DNA from: Methylovulum sp.
GTDB taxonomy: Bacteria; Pseudomonadota; Gammaproteobacteria; Methylococcales; Methylomonadaceae
Assembly: GCA_028712695.1 (NCBI GenBank)
Contig: JAQTQZ010000005.1
Location: forward strand, 86,514-150,513
Direction: 5' to 3'
DNA length: 64,000 nucleotides
Positions within the stretch are counted from its first letter, which is position 1, and each line of letters starts with the position of its first letter. The notes under the pieces were generated by a model, which made no database searches, was not told the DNA's origin, and saw nothing but the letters and a program-made list of their open reading frames with translations. Position numbers and translations under genes: made by a program. Of the stretch, positions 61,399-64,000 are shown piece after piece.

Positions 61399-63945
61399 TT
61401 AGAATTCCACCTTGACCGAACCCATAAATGTACGCGGCGCACCTGGAATGACAGAATTGCTGTTAAACGGCGAACTCGCTGCGTAGTAGCGATGATCCAA
61501 TAGGTTTTCGATATTGAATTGCAAGGTGGTTTTTGCTTTCGCCACTGGCAACTGGTATTTCACTAAAGCATCTACCCTGCCATAACCGGGCAATTGATAA
61601 TCGTTGGTGATGTCCCCTTGCCGCTGATCTTGGAAATACGCCCCCGCACCGACACTCAAACCGCGCAGCACGGCTTGTTGCAGATCGTACTTGAGCCACA
61701 GGCTACCGGCGTTTCTGGGCACGTCCCAAAGCCGTTTGCCAACATCGCTATCACTGCCTTCAGCGCCTTTTGTAACCACCGCATCGGTATAAGCGTAACT
61801 GGCAATCATGCTGAGGCCATCGGTTATCTGTCCGCTCATGTCGATTTCCACACCTTGACTACGCGCTTCACCGATGGCTCTCGAATAATTCCTGTTAGTC
61901 ACACTATCGTAAGCACCAACAGCCAAATTTTTCTTGGTCAATTGGTAAAAAGCCACACTGGACGTCAAGCGGCCGTCAAAAAACGAGGTTTTGAAACCCG
62001 CCTCATACTGTTCCCCTATTTCCGGCGGCAGGAGGTTATTGTAAAGGTTGGTGCTATTGTTCAAAGCCCCCATCGATTCTACATAATTGCCGTATAGCGA
62101 TAACCAATCCCAAGCTTGGTAAAGCAAGCCAACTCTAGGGTTAAACCGCTCATTATCAAGTTGAGGCCGGTTGGTGGCTGCCTCAGCCGCCGTGAGGCCA
62201 TAGCCATTGATCTGGGTTGCCCAGTCGTAACGGCCGCCGCCCAAGATATGCAGTTTTTCAAACAAAATGATCTGGTCTTGGAAAATAATGCCGTTCGAAT
62301 TGCTGCCATTATTGTTGTTAAAATCATGGTTAGCCGGATCGGCGTAAATTTGCGCTATGTTCGACGGATTGTATTGCGGATTGTAAACATTGATGCCGTT
62401 AACAGTGCCCTGAAAAAAATACCCATAAGCATTATCACGCGTGCTGTCGCCGCTGTAATGTTCCCAACCGACCAATACATCGTGTTCAACATCCAAAGTT
62501 TTAAAATGGCCGGTCAGGTTTACCGTGCCATGATAAGTATCGCTGACCCCTTTCGTTCCGTAAAAGAACCTCAGCATGTCGCCGCCGACCTCATCGAAAC
62601 CAAATGGCGGTGGGGCGGTTTGTTGGTCCAGCACATCCCTAGTGAAATAGTTAAACCTGGCACGCACTTTCCAATCATCTGTGAACGCATGGGCCAGAGT
62701 GATGGCAGTGTTAGTAAGCGAGGTGTTGGTCTTATCCGTGGAGGGTTCACCCAAATACCGCGAGATAGGGATATTGATCGGGCGATGGGTTGTTATGGTG
62801 TCGGCCGGTATGCCCCAGTCCTCTTGGGTATCTTCGTCAGAATACAGAAAATCCAGGTCGATTTGGGTGCGGTCGCCAATCTTCCACGTTACGGAAGGCG
62901 CAAGAAAGACCCTATCCGTGAAGCCATAATCGCGGAAAGAACGTTTATTGAGCGATTCCAGATTAACCCGGTACATCAGCGAACCGTCGGCATTGATTGC
63001 GCCGGTGGCATCAGCCGTGGTGCGGTAAAGGTCAAAAGAACCGAATTGCTGTTCCAACGCATAATAAGGGGTGGCTTGTGGCCGTTTGGTGACGACATTA
63101 ATCAAGCCGCCAGGTTCGATACGGCCGTAAAGGTTGGCGGCAGCGCCCTTGACCACTTCAATACGCTCGGCATTGGCGAGCGAGATACGGCTGACCGGGA
63201 AGCTGAAGCCATCGACATAATTGTTATATTGGGTGTTGAAGCCACGGATCATGAATTGTTCGGCAAAACCACCCAAGCTGAAGCCTTGAAACACGCCACT
63301 GACATTTTTGATGGCATCGCCGACCTGGACGGCTTGCTGGTCTTGTATGACCGCCCTAGGTACGACTTGGACGGAAATAGGCGTTTCCATGATCGGCGTG
63401 TCGGTTTTGGTCGCCGACGAGGCATTGCTGCGGTTATAACTGGTGTTGTACGGCGTGTCTTCGCTTTCATCCAAACCGGCGGCGGTGACTTTCACTGGTT
63501 TTAGCGTAGGCGAATCGGCATTGGTTTCTGGGCTGGCTGCTTTGGGCGTCCCAGTTTCGGTCTGCAACGCAATGACATTATCATCCGCAAACCGGTAAGC
63601 GATGGGTGAGCGCCCCAACAGTTTATCCAACGCCTGCTTCGGCGTATAAGTGCCAGACAACGGTTGGCTTTGGACACCTTTGACCAATTGCGCCGGATAG
63701 CTCAACTGGATGTCAGTGGTTTCTGAAAAGGCCAGCAATGCCGAAGACATATCCTTGGCGGGGATATTGAATTTAAACGTTTTCCCATCCGGTTCTGCAA
63801 ATCCGGGTGCCGAATTAACCATCGACAACATAAAAATGCTTATTGCCAAAGGTGTTTTTCTCAGATTTGGTCCGGCGTCCATCCCAGATAACGCTTTCCG
63901 TTTCCGCAAGGCCACCACCCTATTTCTAATAACCGTGTGTTTCAT
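61399..63945 (-). CDS. TonB-dependent siderophore receptor with N-terminal signalling (STN) domain
   Basis: 848 aa. A long N-terminal leader (KTPLAISIFMLSMVNSAPGF) precedes an STN domain at about 50-120 (FNIPAKDMSSALLAFSETTD, LDKLLGRSPIAYRF), which meets FecR. The plug (VVPRAVIQDQQAVQVGDAIK, then GFSLGGFAEQFMIRG) and a 22-strand barrel follow, ending in Phe (MGSVKVEF). Ribosome site GGGGGATAG lies directly before ATG 63945. It would import the ferric siderophore, and by STN-FecR signalling induce the locus. It likely heads the operon of methyltransferase, PepSY, sulfotransferase, Fic-like, glycosyltransferase and PPTase genes. Confidence 0.95.
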   Translation of the reverse strand: MKHTVIRNRVVALRKRKALSGMDAGPNLRKTPLAISIFMLSMVNSAPGFAEPDGKTFKFNIPAKDMSSALLAFSETTDIQLSYPAQLVKGVQSQPLSGTYTPKQALDKLLGRSPIAYRFADDNVIALQTETGTPKAASPETNADSPTLKPVKVTAAGLDESEDTPYNTSYNRSNASSATKTDTPIMETPISVQVVPRAVIQDQQAVQVGDAIKNVSGVFQGFSLGGFAEQFMIRGFNTQYNNYVDGFSFPVSRISLANAERIEVVKGAAANLYGRIEPGGLINVVTKRPQATPYYALEQQFGSFDLYRTTADATGAINADGSLMYRVNLESLNKRSFRDYGFTDRVFLAPSVTWKIGDRTQIDLDFLYSDEDTQEDWGIPADTITTHRPINIPISRYLGEPSTDKTNTSLTNTAITLAHAFTDDWKVRARFNYFTRDVLDQQTAPPPFGFDEVGGDMLRFFYGTKGVSDTYHGTVNLTGHFKTLDVEHDVLVGWEHYSGDSTRDNAYGYFFQGTVNGINVYNPQYNPSNIAQIYADPANHDFNNNNGSNSNGIIFQDQIILFEKLHILGGGRYDWATQINGYGLTAAEAATNRPQLDNERFNPRVGLLYQAWDWLSLYGNYVESMGALNNSTNLYNNLLPPEIGEQYEAGFKTSFFDGRLTSSVAFYQLTKKNLAVGAYDSVTNRNYSRAIGEARSQGVEIDMSGQITDGLSMIASYAYTDAVVTKGAEGSDSDVGKRLWDVPRNAGSLWLKYDLQQAVLRGLSVGAGAYFQDQRQGDITNDYQLPGYGRVDALVKYQLPVAKAKTTLQFNIENLLDHRYYAASSPFNSNSVIPGAPRTFMGSVKVEF

Positions 63946-63970
63946 CTATCCCCCATGTAAGTATTATGAA

Positions 63971-63976
63971 ATTTCC
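63971..63976 (-). promoter_or_regulatory. Possible FecI-type -35 box upstream of receptor
   Basis: GGAAAT on the minus strand, the -35 element typical of FecI-type promoters, stands about 26-31 bp before the receptor start codon. The matching -10 is not clear and the window ends 24 bp further up, so this is a weak candidate. Confidence 0.3.
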
Positions 63977-64000
63977 AAATCCTACGCATCGGAATGCGCA

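Noticed and set aside
1-64000. tRNA, rRNA or CRISPR arrays
   Set aside because: I saw no cloverleaf, rRNA-like sequence or regularly spaced direct repeats; the only short repeats are the intergenic palindromes.

Overview
The window is almost entirely one siderophore-type nonribosomal peptide synthetase (NRPS) locus plus its uptake, export and regulation genes. A decayed segment and a few housekeeping-style genes sit in the middle. Roughly 50-60% GC, FecI/FecR-TonB signalling, ExbB/ExbD, RND efflux and the DUF2339/DUF3999 pair point to a Gammaproteobacterium. A methanotroph-like (Methylococcales) host is possible but I cannot prove it from this window.

Assembly line (1-29.5 kb, minus strand, read right to left): a small ankyrin-repeat protein overlaps by 4 nt an NRPS that begins with a fatty acyl-AMP ligase (FAAL-ACP-C-A-T). 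Next come a CmlA-type metallo-beta-lactamase-fold diiron hydroxylase, a three-module NRPS (C-A-T-E, C-A-T, C-A-T), and a third NRPS (TubC-type docking domain, then C-A-T three times, then a further C). The third NRPS runs off the left edge, so the final module(s) and any thioesterase are not visible. Specificity residues read by eye give: acyl - X - D-X - Ser - Thr - X - (D-)Thr - Ser - ... X is the same code, DSAAIAEVW, at three modules. The closest code I remember is that of histidine. Three copies of one unusual residue, together with a CmlA-type beta-hydroxylase, suggest a siderophore that binds iron through three beta-hydroxylated, possibly histidine, residues.

Middle (29.5-39 kb): a gene-poor stretch; a 5'-truncated, frameshifted DUF2339-like remnant followed by an intact DUF3999 gene; an IS5-family transposase remnant; a secreted protein of unknown function; an OmpR/EnvZ-type two-component pair; an ECF sigma factor with a Cys-rich tail; an NTF2-like protein; and a small secreted protein.

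Transport and signalling (39-54.5 kb): an operon on the minus strand encodes a small coiled-coil protein, TonB, a small GTPase, ExbB, ExbD and a three-part RND efflux pump (outer membrane factor, membrane fusion protein, RND pump). To its right are a FecR-type anti-sigma factor, a PvdQ-like acylase and a PvdE-like ABC exporter. Divergent from these are a FecI-type sigma factor and an MbtH protein.

Tailoring and uptake (54.5-64 kb, minus strand): a TonB-dependent receptor with an N-terminal signalling domain, a Zn-ribbon methyltransferase, a PepSY-TM ferrisiderophore-reductase-like protein, a sulfotransferase fused to an SCP2 domain, a degenerate Fic-fold protein, a glycosyltransferase and a Sfp-type phosphopantetheinyl transferase. 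By analogy with pyoverdine, the acylated precursor would be assembled on the NRPSs, exported by the ABC transporter, deacylated in the periplasm, released by the RND pump, re-imported by the TonB receptor, reduced by the PepSY protein and sensed through FecR and the sigma factor. No chromophore or hydroxamate genes are visible, so the metal-binding chemistry is apparently different from pyoverdine's.
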